From Pogona vitticeps (lineage: Eukaryota; Chordata; Lepidosauria; Squamata; Agamidae): a DNA stretch of 64,000 nt. The DNA lies in contig NC_135786.1 of the NCBI RefSeq assembly GCF_051106095.1, positions 17,038,501 through 17,102,500 on the forward strand, read 5' to 3'. Shown in pieces: positions 12,301 to 22,444 of the stretch (positions within the stretch are counted from its first letter, which is position 1; each line of letters begins with the position of its first letter). The notes beneath the pieces were generated by a model, which had not been told where the DNA came from, made no database searches, and saw only the letters and a list, made by a program, of their open reading frames with translations. A program made the translations under genes and the position numbers.

Positions 12301-15300
12301 TTGATTGAATGAGTTTTAATGGGCATTCCATGGATCTTCATTCCAAGCTTCACTTTTTAAAGTAAGTTTCTAGCTCTTACAGGTATATAAGGCAAAACAT
12401 GCAGTCACTGTTTAGGCCTGCTGTTTTATAAGAAACTAGTCTTCCCATGCGGTTAGCTGATGCATGATGTTTGATCATTTGACGGGATATCACATACATG
12501 GGAACACATGGGTGTGAGATCTTGTCATACTGTACGGACCCTGTAGCTTCTCTTGACACGTTCCATCACTGAGGTGTTGGGGACACGTCCAGTGTGGTGA
12601 TGTTAGGAATGCAGCCACTGAAGCCTCCAGTTCACTTATTATTAGGAGCACTCAGCCTTCCATAAGCTAACCCCCCAAAATAGGGATGCCCCAAATAACA
12701 AATTATAACTATGAAACCGGACCTTGGATCAGCACCAAATTTGGCACGGATGTAGCAGAAAAACTGCTCTCGCTCTCTGCCCAATTTGGGGACATTTGGG
12801 TGAATTAGTTATATTTCTCTCCCATCTTTCCTCCAGTGTGCTCAAGGCAGCTGCATACATGGCGCTCCTCTTCTAGACTCAATCCTCAGTTCTATGAAGT
12901 TGGTCAGGATGAGAAAGAATGACTGAGCCAAGCCCGCTCAGCAAGTACGATTGCACTGGTGGGGTTAGAACATGGTTCTCCTGAGTCCCACTCCAACATG
13001 CTCATTTTTGCATCCGTTAAAAATGGCTATATTCTGCCTCCAGCTGTGTGCTACATGTGCGTTTTCCTAGAAGAAAATGCTACTGAAATATTGGAGGTTT
13101 ATGAAAACCAAAAACAGGTTAGGACGGGGCAAACAAAATTAATTCTCAGTATTCCTCAACTAGATTCTGTATCGTATTCTCAAAAAGTCAGACAGCATCT
13201 TGAGCCTTCTGCTAAGGAACAGCTGATCACACACCAGCTGTCTTCTTGCTATGTGGGTCTACTCTATTTCTGTTCCTGCACTCAGCTGGGCTATCCAGCT
13301 CTGTGTTCTTCACGTGTGATGAATGTCTGTAGCACAAGTGTTCCTGCCTGTGACAACTGTGATGCTGTCTAATACAGTGGTGCCTCGCTTGACGACATTA
13401 ATTAGTTCCAGTGAAATCGCTGTAGAGTGAAAACGTTGTCAAACGAAATAAAAAACCCATTGAAACACATTAAAAACTGATTACAGTGGACCCTTGACTT
13501 ACAGACGGCTTGACTTACAGACTTTTTGAGTTACAGACTTCTCTGGCTGCAGAATTTAGGTTTGACTTGCAGACTGAGATTTGACTTACAGACCAGAAAA
13601 AAAACCAAAATGGAACAAAAACGGCCTGTTACGGAATTAATCGGTTTTCAATGCACTGTAGGTCAATGGAAACTTGACTTACAGACTTTTTGACTTGAGA
13701 ACCGCCTTCCAATACGGATTAAGTTCTCAAGTCAAGACCCCACTGTAATGCGTTCCAATGGGCAAAATACCTAATCGTCCAGTGAAGATCCTCCATACGG
13801 CAGCCATTTTCGGGTGCCTGTCTTGCAAAAAATGCCTCCTAAAAACAGCGGGGAGCCATTTTGAGCAGCCGGTGGCCATTTTGAAAACCCAACAGCTGTT
13901 TTGATCGTCATAATGTGAAGAATCGGTTCCTGAAGCAGGGAACCGATTGTTGCAAAGCCAAAAAGCCCATTAAAACACCGTTTTGCGATCGCAAAAACAT
14001 TGTTGTGAAGCGGATTCGTATTTATACGGGGTAATCGTTAAGCGGGGCACAACTGTACACAACGTGTATTCCTTATTGTGTAACTCGGTAAGCAAGAAGA
14101 ATACTAGCAGCAAGTCTCAAGTAGCAGCAATTTACCAATGTATGTAAGCAGTTAGGATTCTGGCTGCTATATACAACAACTGCTTCGACCCTAAGTGAAA
14201 CACTGGCTCAAGAATTTAAGCACTTTCTGTGATGAGAACAAAGACCATGTAGGTTAGCCCAGCACCAGGAAGCTACTCAATCCTCACCTTCCACGTCTCT
14301 AACAAAAGAGGGCATAAATTTGTATATAATTTGTATGTGATACCTTATACGTAGAGGTATATATGTTGAAAACATGCTGTGATTTAAATAGAAATATTGT
14401 GATTTAAATAGTAAGGCACAGCATCGCATCACACTGGAGGAAGATACTCAGGACCAGGCGATCTGTGTGCTTGCCAAGTGTGCTGTCCATCCTGCTCTGT
14501 CTTCTTACTCTTTTTTATCTTTCAACTGGACAGTCTTTCAATTATGGGATACTTTAAAACGGAGGACTGCCCTCTGTAAGGTAGGACATGCAGACACTCT
14601 ATGCAAGGAGTCCATCAGTGTGAAATAGGTTATTGTTGTATTTGTTGGGTTCTGTGTGAAAGAGAGGTGTGCATGCGCACACACATACACACACACGCAT
14701 GCATGAGTTTGTTGTGTGTGTATCTGTGTGTGTGCGTAGTAACGTGCATGTGTGCTTGGGAGGGAAGATTTGGAGGAGTAGAGGATGAGGCAAAAGCATC
14801 CACATCGGTTTGTAGTTCTTCATTAATGCAAATCTTTCTCGTTACCCCTCCCCTTTTCTGAGAGTTTTCTTGCATCTTTACCTGATTGGATGAACTCTGA
14901 GTCTTCTCACTGAGGAGTTGAGCAGCCAGCGCTGGTACCTGGTACACTTCTTGTTTCACTGGGTAAGACGCAGCAGAAGCCGACAAAGGAGACGTAATCC
15001 AACTATCCATTTTTTCATAGATTGGTAGGGGTGCAGGAGCTTGCTGTGCAGAAGGAATCTGATAGATCGACTGGCTGTTTGGCAGTTCTTGGGAGTCTTG
15101 CTGGGTGGAGGGAGCTAAGGAAGGGGTAAGAAGTTGGAGGCGATTTGCTGGTGCCATGCCTTGCTTTCCATGGAGTGAACATCTCCACCAGCCTTCGCTT
15201 CCGAGAAGATTCTGCTCAAGGACAGTCAGGATGTCTCCTCGGCGAAAGGCGAGCTCATCTGGGCACTCCGCCTTATTGTCGTATAATGCTTTGGCCAAGG

Positions 15301-15304
15301 TATT
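2011..15304 (-). CDS. CASS4: CASS4 (Cas-family scaffold protein 4), partial gene, four recognised coding exons
   Basis: Focal-adhesion docking protein of the p130Cas/NEDD9/EFS family: an SH3 domain binds FAK and proline-rich partners, and YxxP tyrosines recruit SH2 proteins once phosphorylated. Exons on the minus strand, in transcript order: 15304-14882, 7584-7480, 4266-4117 and 3345-2011. All four are multiples of three and all junctions are phase 0, with AG acceptors and GT donors. Translated order: SH3 (ALYDN...DELAFRRGDIL...GWWRC), several Y-x-(I/V)-P motifs, a serine run, then the four-helix serine-rich domain (KWRYREHLEGNIDEIHRAVDHI; DDLDRFVMVARTIPDDIKRF). Similarity to human CASS4 is obvious from recalled family sequence. 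The C-terminal FAT-like domain and the initiator exon are not in these four exons: the former must lie left of base 1, the latter is uncertain (candidate at 22.78 kb). NEDD9 or EFS are less likely given KSEWIYDIPLSPEK and the helical-domain match. Confidence 0.93.
4117..4266 (-). CDS. CASS4: CASS4 exon: substrate-domain exon with FYDIP
   Basis: 50 codons, phase 0. The acceptor is tttaattag and the donor is CAT|gtaagt. The peptide starts GLATPPSSRKGSKFFSTTES and contains QQFYDIPLSPEKVQARKWQ. YDIPLSPEK recurs almost unchanged in the next exon (WIYDIPLSPEKKG), pointing to internal duplication of the docking unit. Confidence 0.85.
6340..6460. mobile_element. TA-flanked foldback element fragment, CAGTGG family
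   Basis: Begins TA-CAGTGGTGTCTTGACTTACGAC and resembles the element at 13484-13745 (runs of gacttaca, then ggccgcaaaatttag). Only the left part is clear; the right end is not defined. Confidence 0.55.
7480..7584 (-). CDS. CASS4: CASS4 exon: short substrate-domain exon with one YDIP
   Basis: 35 codons, phase 0. The acceptor is ttttccctag and the donor is CAG|gtgagt. The peptide reads HLYSLPRAMCASALESKNEI followed by YDIPSPQHRESLLTQ. The YDIP motif is the Crk/Nck-type SH2 docking sequence repeated along Cas proteins. Placement between the SH3 exon and the large exon, matching phase and strong splice sites support it despite its small size. Confidence 0.85.
8077..8214. mobile_element. hAT-like palindromic MITE, family A
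   Basis: A degraded copy of a ~136-bp foldback whose arms read cagtg-tccccaaccttggg and end in its complement. It is flanked by aattaggg and gatcaggg, an imperfect 8-bp target duplication. It lies in the CASS4 intron between the SH3 exon and the 7.5 kb exon. Confidence 0.75.
8936..9188. mobile_element. Foldback-type repeat with GTCTTATAC termini
   Basis: Starts with catgtataagactagaatt and ends with repeated gtcttatacacagaaa motifs in opposite orientation, giving inverted ends around a low-complexity core. This is a common squamate interspersed repeat type; the class is not certain. Confidence 0.5.
9821..9956. mobile_element. hAT-like palindromic MITE, family A, with perfect 8-bp TSD
   Basis: 136 bp, nearly perfect hairpin: CAGTGGTCTCCAACCTTGGG at the left, its complement with GGGGACCACTG at the right. 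Identical 8-bp flanks CCTTAAGG at 9813-9820 and 9957-9964. No coding capacity; it would need a hAT transposase in trans. Confidence 0.9.
10523..10740. mobile_element. TA-flanked foldback element, family B, 5' fragment
   Basis: Begins TA-CAGTGGTGCCCCGCTTGACG and continues with family B sequence (ttgcgatcgcaaacattgg). The right inverted end is missing; it runs into the LTR-like repeat at about 10.74 kb. Confidence 0.65.
10741..11110 (-). mobile_element. LTR-like fossil (probable solo LTR), minus strand
   Basis: About 370 bp that aligns, on the opposite strand, along its whole length with 26.40-26.77 kb, sharing the end sequence ttattgagactttaagt. Long co-linear similarity without a coding body is typical of solo LTRs of old endogenous elements. 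Family not determined; it looks degraded. Confidence 0.5.
11260..11400. repeat. Old interspersed repeat fragment
   Basis: Shares gtggcaccattctacagaatcctgag-type sequence and a cttctctagaatgct-like block with sequence flanking the element at 40.05 kb, suggesting an old dispersed DNA element. Weak by eye. Confidence 0.3.
11434..12300. mobile_element. Family B foldback element with a ~500-bp GC-rich expansion
   Basis: Starts TA-CAGTGGTGCCCTGCATAGCG and carries the family B blocks (cggccattttggaaccgccg, then atcgcaaagcgatttttccc and gcggattcgttgttaa). Between 11.69 and 12.19 kb sits CpG/GAGGA-rich sequence made of partial inverted and direct copies (ggcgctttggaaggagc, cctccgaagcgccggcc). Several open frames here are composition artefacts. 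The right terminus CACCACTG is absent. Confidence 0.7.
13375..14055. mobile_element. Family B foldback element, host of a nested insertion
   Basis: TA-flanked, beginning CAGTGGTGCCTCGCTTGACG and ending GTTAAGCGGGGCACAACTG-TA. It is split by a second element at 13484-13745; without it the element is about 420 bp, the same size as the copies at 35.3 and 61.0 kb. TA target duplication and inverted ends suggest a Tc1/mariner-type non-autonomous element. Confidence 0.85.
13484..13745. mobile_element. Family C TA-flanked foldback element nested in family B
   Basis: 262 bp, CAGTGGACCCTTGACTTACA at the left and complementary AAGTCAAGACCCCACTG at the right, flanked by TA on both sides (13482-13483, 13746-13747). 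It interrupts family B, so it is the younger insertion. A second copy is at 34.35 kb. Confidence 0.9.
14660..14760. repeat. CA/TG microsatellite cluster
   Basis: Alternating acacac and tgtgtg blocks (gcgcacacacatacacacac, then gtgtgtgtatctgtgtgtgt) give a locally self-complementary tract in the CASS4 intron just downstream of the SH3 exon. No coding signal. Confidence 0.8.
14882..15304 (-). CDS. CASS4: CASS4 exon: SH3 domain and first YxxP motifs
   Basis: 141 codons, phase 0 at both ends. The acceptor is ttctccag before AATACC; the donor is CAG|gtaaag. It opens NTLAKALYDNKAECPDELAFRRGDIL, the SH3 RT loop, followed by the tryptophan pair in SEGWWRC and the conserved GMAPANRLQLL end of the SH3 fold. 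Downstream motifs YQIP, YEKM and YQVP are the first substrate-domain tyrosines. The exon begins inside the SH3 lead-in, so a short upstream exon must supply the initiator methionine. In-frame reading past the donor continues into intron sequence rich in CA/TG repeats and is not coding. Confidence 0.93.
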
Positions 15305-16157
15305 CTGGAGAAGACAAGATGAAACGTGAGGTGCTCTCCAAGTGGCTAGTTCCCTAATTAGTAAACGAAACTTAACCGACCACATTTCGTGGTTTAAGAG
15401 AGCCTTCCCCAACTTGACGGTCTCCAGATTTGTAATGCTTCAAATCCCCCTGCTCCCTCCCTCCACACATGTATTAAACTGTGAGATTTGCAATCCAAAG
15501 GATCTGGAAATGGGGGAATTAAAAATTACAAAAAGAACACTTTTGGAAGAAGCCAGTAATAAGATGCGACGCTAGGTACCAATGGGATAAAAGCCATGCC
15601 ATTCTTTGAGAAGACACTGTCAACTAAAAACCACTGATGATGCGGGACGTTCTGGGAAACAGTGGAATAGCTTGAATAGTCTTCACACAACAAAGGGATT
15701 CTTGTCAATAGCATTATATACTGTATTAGTGTGGATCTTGAACGGTTCATGGATTGAGGTGATGTCAGTCAAATATTTAAAAGATGATAACCCCCACCCT
15801 TGATCAGGAGCTATCTGTGCCATGGATCATGCTCCAAGTCAAAGGGAAAAAGAATAATAATCTACCAGGAACAAGACAAAGTGAATGCACCATTATTCAA
15901 AGATGTGAGAAATGAGTCATAGGAATGTCGCCAGAAAATGGCTGCCATAGTACAAATTCAAAATGTAACCTTGTACTAGATACAGAAGAAACAGAGATGT
16001 GATACGCTAAAGTACAAATACTTTGACATCCATACCTTCCCTCCAGAACTCGGATGCCCTCTGGGGAGGCTTGAGGTTCTAAGGTTCCATAGGACAATGA
16101 GGAGTAGTGGTTTTAAGCATTTCTCTATATTCCCTGTTTCTTGGATGTCCTCTATTC

Positions 16158-16293
16158 CAGTGGTCCCCAACCTTGAGCCTCCAGATATTCTTGGACTTCA
16201 ACTCCCAGAAATCCTGGCCAGCAGAGTTGGTGGTGAAGGCTTCTGGGAGCTGTAGTTCAATAACATCTGGAGGCCCAACGTTGAGGACCATTG
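16158..16293. mobile_element. hAT-like palindromic MITE, family A
   Basis: 136-bp foldback (cagtggtccccaaccttgag ... gttgaggaccattg) with 8-bp flanks ctctattc and ctctattt. Confidence 0.88.
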
Positions 16294-16319
16294 CTCTATT
16301 TGATCTCGCATTGTCATTA

Positions 16320-16692
16320 AAACTGCCACACCACCTTAAACCTGACCCTTATCTTGTCTGATTCTGGAAGCTACGCAGGATTTGCTTGATGCAGCAAAAC
16401 CAGGGAGCTGGACAGGGGACAGATTGTATTTGTCTTCAGTGTGGAAGGGATTGTCACTCTCGAATTGGCCTTCTCAGCCACACTAGATGCTGTTCCAAGT
16501 CCTCGATACAGAGCACAATACCATAGTCTTTCGAGACTGAAGGATGCCATTGAATTGACTGGGGCAGGATACCACTAAATCCAGACAGGGTTAGTATGGA
16601 ATCCTGCCTGAAACTCTAAGAAACCCCTGCCAGTCAGAGTTGACACTCCAAGGCTAAATGGACTCAGTATAATGTAGCTTCCTATGTTCCTA
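16320..16692 (+). repeat. SINE-like element with a 5S rRNA-like head
   Basis: 16325-16381 aligns with vertebrate 5S rRNA from about nucleotide 7: gccacaccacc, then atcttgtctgattctggaag and ctacgcagg, covering the box A region. It is followed by a non-rRNA body (gtctttcgagactgaaggat) that recurs inverted at 28.38-28.62 kb, and a tail (gactcagtataatgtagctt). A 5S head driving a dispersed body is the layout of 5S-derived (SINE3-type) retroposons. Not a functional 5S gene: the 3' half of 5S is absent. Confidence 0.6.
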
Positions 16693-17326
16693 GTTCTCTG
16701 CTCTTTCTGATATGAAAAAGGGAAGAACAGTCAATTTGCCTACTTCAACCTGTAGGTAAAAGCTAGCATGTCATAAGTCTGTCATACCTTTCATGTTGGT
16801 CAGATGACCATTTGCCAGATATTTCATCATAATCAGGATCCTGATCTTCTTATTCTACTATGAGGATTTAATTTCTTCTTTAAACAGAAATCATTTCAGT
16901 TTTAGTCACAGAAAAGCTGCAGCAATTAACATAGCAGGGAGGATCATAAATCCTTCCTTTAATACCTTGACTCGTGGAGAGGAACAGTCAGTTTCCCATT
17001 CCATGTCAATTTTCCCCATGTTCAAATTCTTTAAGTCTCAGGCTCTTTCTATCAACTTTAAGAAGAAAATTGTGAATCTTAACTGGGCAAAATTCTGATC
17101 CATCTACACTGGCCAAATCAGAACAGCAGTTCTCAGTACCTGTTTGACATATATCTATCAACAATGAGGAGTGTTTGGGGAGAGAAAAAAGCGACTGCAA
17201 CTCTACGTAATTCAGGACTAGCAACGTGGGTGGATATACAAGGATGGATAGAGTCAAAGCCAAACTTTTAAAAGCTAAGCACTGAAAAGCTTCTGCTTTG
17301 ATTGGCTGCTCTAACAGTTTTGCTTT

Positions 17327-17420
17327 CATAGAATCATAGAAAAACTGATTTGGAAGAAGCCTGTTAGGCCATCAAGTCCAATCTCTTGTTCAATGCATGA
17401 ATCCAATTTTCCCTGACATC
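17327..17420 (-). mobile_element. CR1-type LINE 3' end
   Basis: Starts catagaatcatagaaaaact and continues with tggaagaagcctgttaggcc and catcaagtccaatc, the reverse-strand signature of CR1 3' ends (terminal attctatg repeats). Severely 5'-truncated, as is usual for CR1. Confidence 0.7.
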
Positions 17421-17884
17421 TAATTAAATTCCAACAAATTCATGAAGGATTGTGTGCAGTTTGGAAAGTTCTTCAGTTGCCTCTTTAAGTAGCCATAGGC
17501 AGCACCTTACCTTGATCTGGGGACTGATTGAAATAATATTTTCTGTCTCAAACCCCCTCAATCTCTACCTGCCTAGTTCAAAACCTGGCCACTTCCAACC
17601 TGTCCTACAGCCATTTCCCACAACTGTTGGTCTCCCCATAGTAGAGCCAGAACTTCAGTGATGGAACCTCTCCATCTTTGGCCAAGGCTGCTTGATGCAC
17701 GTCTTCTTTAGGCCACAACTGACACTATAGGAAACTGACACTTTCTTCTCCATGAGCATCCAAAGCAAAGGAGTTCTTCCAGCCCAAGGAGAAAAATCTA
17801 TTACAGAGAAATTCTTCAGGGCTACATTCGTGAACTGAGTTGAATTAAAGGGAAAGGGGTGGGACCAAAATAACCATGTTTTCA

Positions 17885-18150
17885 TTTAAAGCCAGGGACT
17901 CTGGCAACCAAGTCCCAAGATCAAATCTTTGGTACCAAGTCCCAAGTCTTTTGGTAACAAGTCCCGAGTCCCAAGACCCAAGTCAGAGTCCCTGTTAAAA
18001 ATAAGCCTTTTTCCTGAGAGAAAAAGGGAGGGATAGGTGGGGTTAAAATCATGAGTTGGGTCCAAGTCATTGAAGAAAAAAGTCAAGTCTGAGTTGAGTC
18101 ATGGGCCCAACTTAAATCCAATTTGACAGGAAGTCTCGCAACTTGAGTAC
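17885..18150. repeat. Degenerate tandem array of a caagtccca unit
   Basis: Repeated caagtccca/gagtccca words (accaagtcccaagatcaaat, gtaccaagtcccaagtctt, caagtcccgagtcccaagac) followed by similar words in both orientations to about 18.15 kb. No coding potential recognised. Confidence 0.65.
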
Positions 18151-18189
18151 CATCCCCTGCTTAAAGCTACTGGTGATTTTCATTAGGAT

Positions 18190-18412
18190 ATGTTTGTTGA
18201 ATCCCACCTTTCCTTCAGTGAGCTCTAGAGAGCATGCATGAACTCTTGTCTCCCCATTTTATCCTTACCACAAGGCTGTGAAGTACGTCCGGCCATGAGA
18301 CGGACTGACCCAAAGTCACCAAGTGAGTTCTTGGCCAAACAGGGATTTGAACCCACAACACCTGTGTTATAGTGCAACACTCTAACCACTACACCACATT
18401 GGCTCTCACTGC
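18190..18412 (-). mobile_element. tRNA-derived SINE, minus strand
   Basis: The right end holds a reversed tRNA-like promoter: gggatttgaacccacaacac (complement of a B box region) and caacactctaaccactacac then cacattggctct. The body has ccaaagtcaccaagtgagtt. This is a squamate tRNA-type SINE. Confidence 0.75.
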
Positions 18413-20168
18413 CACTAACTCAACCTTGGGAAAGACCTCTCAAGCTTTTTTGAATGGGAAAAAGGGACAAAAGCCGGTAAATCACCGAATGTTGAATGTT
18501 GGTGCTTTGAGGAAAAGGGACCAGCCCCCTCAGGGAATCCCAGTGGAATAGATTTGTGGATCCAGAACTTCAAGTTCAAATACAAATCTGCTTTTAAAAT
18601 AGGTATATGGGGCTGGAGGGAGTTTTACATCACTAGATATACACAATTCATCCACTTTACATTGTCCTGCTTCTCCCTCCTCAGTCGGCCTCCTGATATT
18701 AGGAGTGATGTGAGACCCATAGATAAAGGTCTAAATCAGTCGAGCACACCAAGAGAAAAGAGGCGCTTTAATCCTGCTTCGGTGCCAGCACTACCCTCAG
18801 AACTAGGGCAGGGTACATGTCTGAATTCCAGAACTTCCTAAGAAAAACAGGTCCTCTTCAAGTACTTCTGACTCTGCCAGCTTTTCATTCCGATCCGAAG
18901 GCCAGACTAAGAATCATCTGTTGCCTAAAGCGCACACTCCCTCCACAGAGGCAAACTGCATGAGCGACATGTGGCTTGTATTTTTACTCCCAACATTTGC
19001 TGAAAAGAAACAGGTGCTCTGGAACTTGTGTGTGTGGGGGGGAAGAGATGCATTTGCCAGCTCAGAGGATGAAAGCAACCTGCTGTCGAGAACATCCATT
19101 TCTTTTGCCGGGGTGGCCGCCGAACAATGGCGCTCTTCTAATGCCAGACTGGGCACACTCTCTCTCCCCCCGACTGTCCTAACAGCTGGCCAAGAGACAA
19201 ACAGTAGCAGCTCTATTTACCTCGGGGAGCCATTCCTTCAAACATACTGGTTTCTTCTGACACAGATTCCAGGCCAATGTTCTATTTTGGTCATTTAAAA
19301 AAAACAACCTTGGTGTAGCCAAGAAATGGGCTAGCACTGGAAATTCTGTTGAGGCTGATTCTGTACAACGGGACAAAGCACACATACCGACGTATGTGCT
19401 TTTGTACAAAATTTCAGTTGACTTTTACACAGGGCTGAAACACAAATCCCCCCCCCCACAGTTAAGTGGCCTTACGAAAAGGGTAAACCAGTGTATGAAG
19501 AAACACAATGATCAATCGCAGTTAGCCATCCTTGCTTGAGACAACCAACATCTGATGGAATGGGCTGTAGTTAGAGTTTAGTAAGAAAGTAACTTTTTTT
19601 GGACTACCAGAATCCCCCAGGCAGTAGGGCCATGGGAGTTGTTGTCCCCAAAGTGACTTTTCTAAGCTCTAGCTCAAAATAATAGAGTCCAGGAAGCATT
19701 ACTTTTCTGAATTATAGTTCCCAAATCTCACACCCAGCATGGAAGGTATGGTCCAAAAAGTGATCTTGTCCAACATCTGACCAAATCATACGTAATAAAA
19801 GAAGTTCTTATTATTTAAGAGGTCACAAGACTCTTTGCATCATAGTTGGATAGGAGGTCTGAATTTCACAGTATGATTCACACATGACGGGGAGGTCATC
19901 CCTTCTCCCCATGAGTAGTAATCTCATCACAATTATTATTGACTACAGTATACAGTACCACCAATGCACATAATGTGTTGGAAAGAAGACAAGGTCCCTT
20001 AAAAAGAATGAGGGGGAAAGGGATGGGAGATGGGGAGTAGATAGAGGAGAACATGCCATTTATCGAAGTTTTTCATTCTTAGGTTTGTAGAAGAACTTTG
20101 GAATGAAAGGTTTCTTAGGAAATGTCTCTTACTGAGTGAAACCATTGGGCCCTCCGATCAGTATAAGA

Positions 20169-20304
20169 CAGTGTTCCCCAACCTTGGGCCTCCAGATGTT
20201 CTTGGACTTCAGCTCCCAGAAATCCTGGCCAGCAGAGGTGGTGGTGAAGGCTCCTGGGAGTTGTAGTCCAAGAACACCTGGAGGCCCAAGGTTGGGGACC
20301 ACTG
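20169..20304. mobile_element. hAT-like palindromic MITE, family A
   Basis: 136-bp foldback (cagtgttccccaaccttggg ... ggttggggaccactg) with 8-bp flanks gtataaga and gtataagg, one mismatch. Confidence 0.9.
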
Positions 20305-20814
20305 GTATAAGGAACTGATGGATCTCTGAGGCTCCAGGCAGGATTCTCTCTTAGCTCTGACTGGGTTGCACACAAATTTTTCTTGGGAGGCAAATTGGAG
20401 CTTTGGAATATAGCCTCCTCCAGTCTTGAGATAGCTGTAACCCCTGCTCCAATATGAGGTGCACCTCAGACCTATGTAGGTTTGCAAAGTCAGTCTACTG
20501 ACTTGCCCTGGAAGACGCAGACAACTATACCTGTTGTGCACGAAAATTGAAAACATGATAAAGAGGCTGTCTCTGTTGACTGCCAAAGAAAGGTGACAGT
20601 AGACCCGTCAAATTTTAGACAGCTCGTTTCAGGGGCCTGCATGTTAGGCATCCTTCATGTTTGTTTGTTTTTTTAAACTAGTAGACTGAAAAAAAAATGT
20701 GACCCTGATGCGTTTGACTATAAGGCTAACCGATTTATAAATCTGCTTTGCTATCATTGGAAATGCTCTCAAAATCAAATCTGGTCATTCCACTTTCTCC
20801 TTAACTGTTCTGTT

Positions 20815-21065
20815 CTGAAGAGCCTCATGGCACAGTGGCTAAACTGCTGTCCTGCAGCCAAAACTGTGCTCACAACCCCAGGTTCAACCCCAGGTAGCCG
20901 GCTCAAGGTTCACTCAGCCTTCTATCCTTCTGAGGTTGGTAAAATGAGTACCAAGCTCGCTGGAGGGAGGGACCAATGTGTAGCTTGTGTAATTAACTTG
21001 TAAACCGCCCAGAGAGTGCTTGAAGCACTATGGGGTGGTGTATAAGCAGCACACTTTGCTTTGCT
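20815..21065 (+). mobile_element. Sauria-type SINE, plus strand
   Basis: The tRNA-like head carries an A box (cacagtggctaaactgctg) and B box (ggttcaacccc). The body is diagnostic: tcaaggttcactcagccttc, tgaggttggtaaaatgagta, and the tail gtaaaccgcccagagagtgc then gaagcactatggggtggt. The match to the squamate Sauria SINE, mobilised by BovB-type machinery, is strong. Confidence 0.9.
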
Positions 21066-21160
21066 GCATTTCCAAACTATTTTTATTTTCCTAATTATCT
21101 CAGACAGCAGATACTGGGGGGTAACGATGATATTCCGTCGGGCCGTTGAGCCCCTCCCGC

Positions 21161-21215
21161 AATAAACTAGCTTAAGCAGTTTATTGTGGAAATAAACTGC
21201 TTAAGCTAGTTTATT
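21161..21215. repeat. Perfect 25-bp inverted repeat (hairpin)
   Basis: 21161-21185 and 21191-21215 are exact reverse complements (aataaact ... agtttatt) with a 5-base spacer. The right arm is itself almost palindromic around gcttaagc, so alternative cruciforms are possible. No transcription-unit context. Confidence 0.9.
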
Positions 21216-22186
21216 TCCACAATACTGATTTGCTGCCCTTGGGGGTGGCAGAGAACGTCATTATACTGCCAGTATTCAATCACCTTCTGTATATGGAATA
21301 ATGGAGCAACACCACCATTTTACATTGTGACTCAGGCAGGATGCTGTGATGCATCAAACTGGGTGATTTTTCCACAGCCCCACATAAGCTGTCCACATAT
21401 TGTAAGAGAAAGTAAAGGAATAGTTTTGCTGCTCTTTCCCCAACTGGAGGTGGGGGAAAAAATCTTGCATTTAACCAGAAGAAAGAAGGAGCACATAATT
21501 TCTGAAACATACAGATTGTCAGCAGAACTAATGAGAACTAAGGCTAGCAAATAAATAAATAAATGCAACTTCTATTACTGCTCTACTTATTACAAAAGCA
21601 TAGGACTGAGTCACCGTTTAAACTTAAGGGTGATGGGATGTGGTAGGAGAGATCTAAATGCTTGACTCCAAAGAGGAACTACATGATTAAATTCTTTAAA
21701 TAATTGTCCCAGATCAGCATAACTCTTAGGAGTTAGATTGCAAAGTCTCTCTAGTTTTGCAATTTCTAAAGCAAGGATTGAGTTTGGCTCTTAAAGCAGA
21801 GGCTCAGTTTAAAGACGTGAAACCCAAGATTTGGCTGATTATTTCATGTCGATACAGAAACTGATGGCAGCTCCTGGTCAGTGACACTTTGACTGACTCG
21901 GGGCCAAAACCATACCTTACAGAGGACCTTTCACGAGATGAGGGAATTCTTTAAGTGCCGAAAACCTCTCATTTGTCAGAATTAATGTTGGGTCTGAGGT
22001 TGGATGAAGAGGGGACTCATTCCAATGGTCAGGATAAGGCAGAGACGCCAAGAAGGATGATTCTTTCTTCTTTCCTTCCCTAACCATGGGTTACTTTCCT
22101 TCATCAGCATCAGCAGCTACAACAACACAGCTCACTTCTGATGTCTTTAAGTTATCACCTTGATTTTTCTTCTACTCAGTAGTAGA

Positions 22187-22444
22187 GAGATGGGCATGAA
22201 CTGCGAGTTCGGTGGTTCAGTGTGGTCTGTTTCCCAGCCGAAAAGCTGATCAGCAGATCGGCACCCTGCCCTCTCCTGTGGCTGCCGACTTGGAGGCAGC
22301 ACCTGGAGGAGGCAGGGCAGGGCACCACTGCAGAGCGGTGCCTGCTGAAGAGGGTGGGTCACCGAACCGTAGGATCAGCTGTTTGGGCAGAAAACGAATT
22401 GCACCAAATCCCCCGAACCAGTGGTCCATGCCCACCTCTACTCA
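22187..22444. mobile_element. Foldback MITE, family E
   Basis: Ends gagatgggcatgaactgc and ccatgcccacctct are inverted. The core is GC-rich with partial self-complementarity. Flanks share actcagta (right after the right end and just left of the left end), a possible 8-bp duplication. A second copy lies at 36.02 kb. Confidence 0.7.

Noticed and set aside
11544-12353. Several overlapping long open frames on both strands
   Set aside because: They come from the CpG-rich expansion of a family B foldback element; GC-rich sequence lacks stops by chance and no protein family is recognisable.
16325-16381. A 5S rRNA gene
   Set aside because: Only the 5' half matches, with substitutions, and it is fused to a dispersed repeat body.
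18299-18405. A tRNA gene on the minus strand
   Set aside because: The B-box-like segment belongs to a SINE; the acceptor stem and full cloverleaf are absent.
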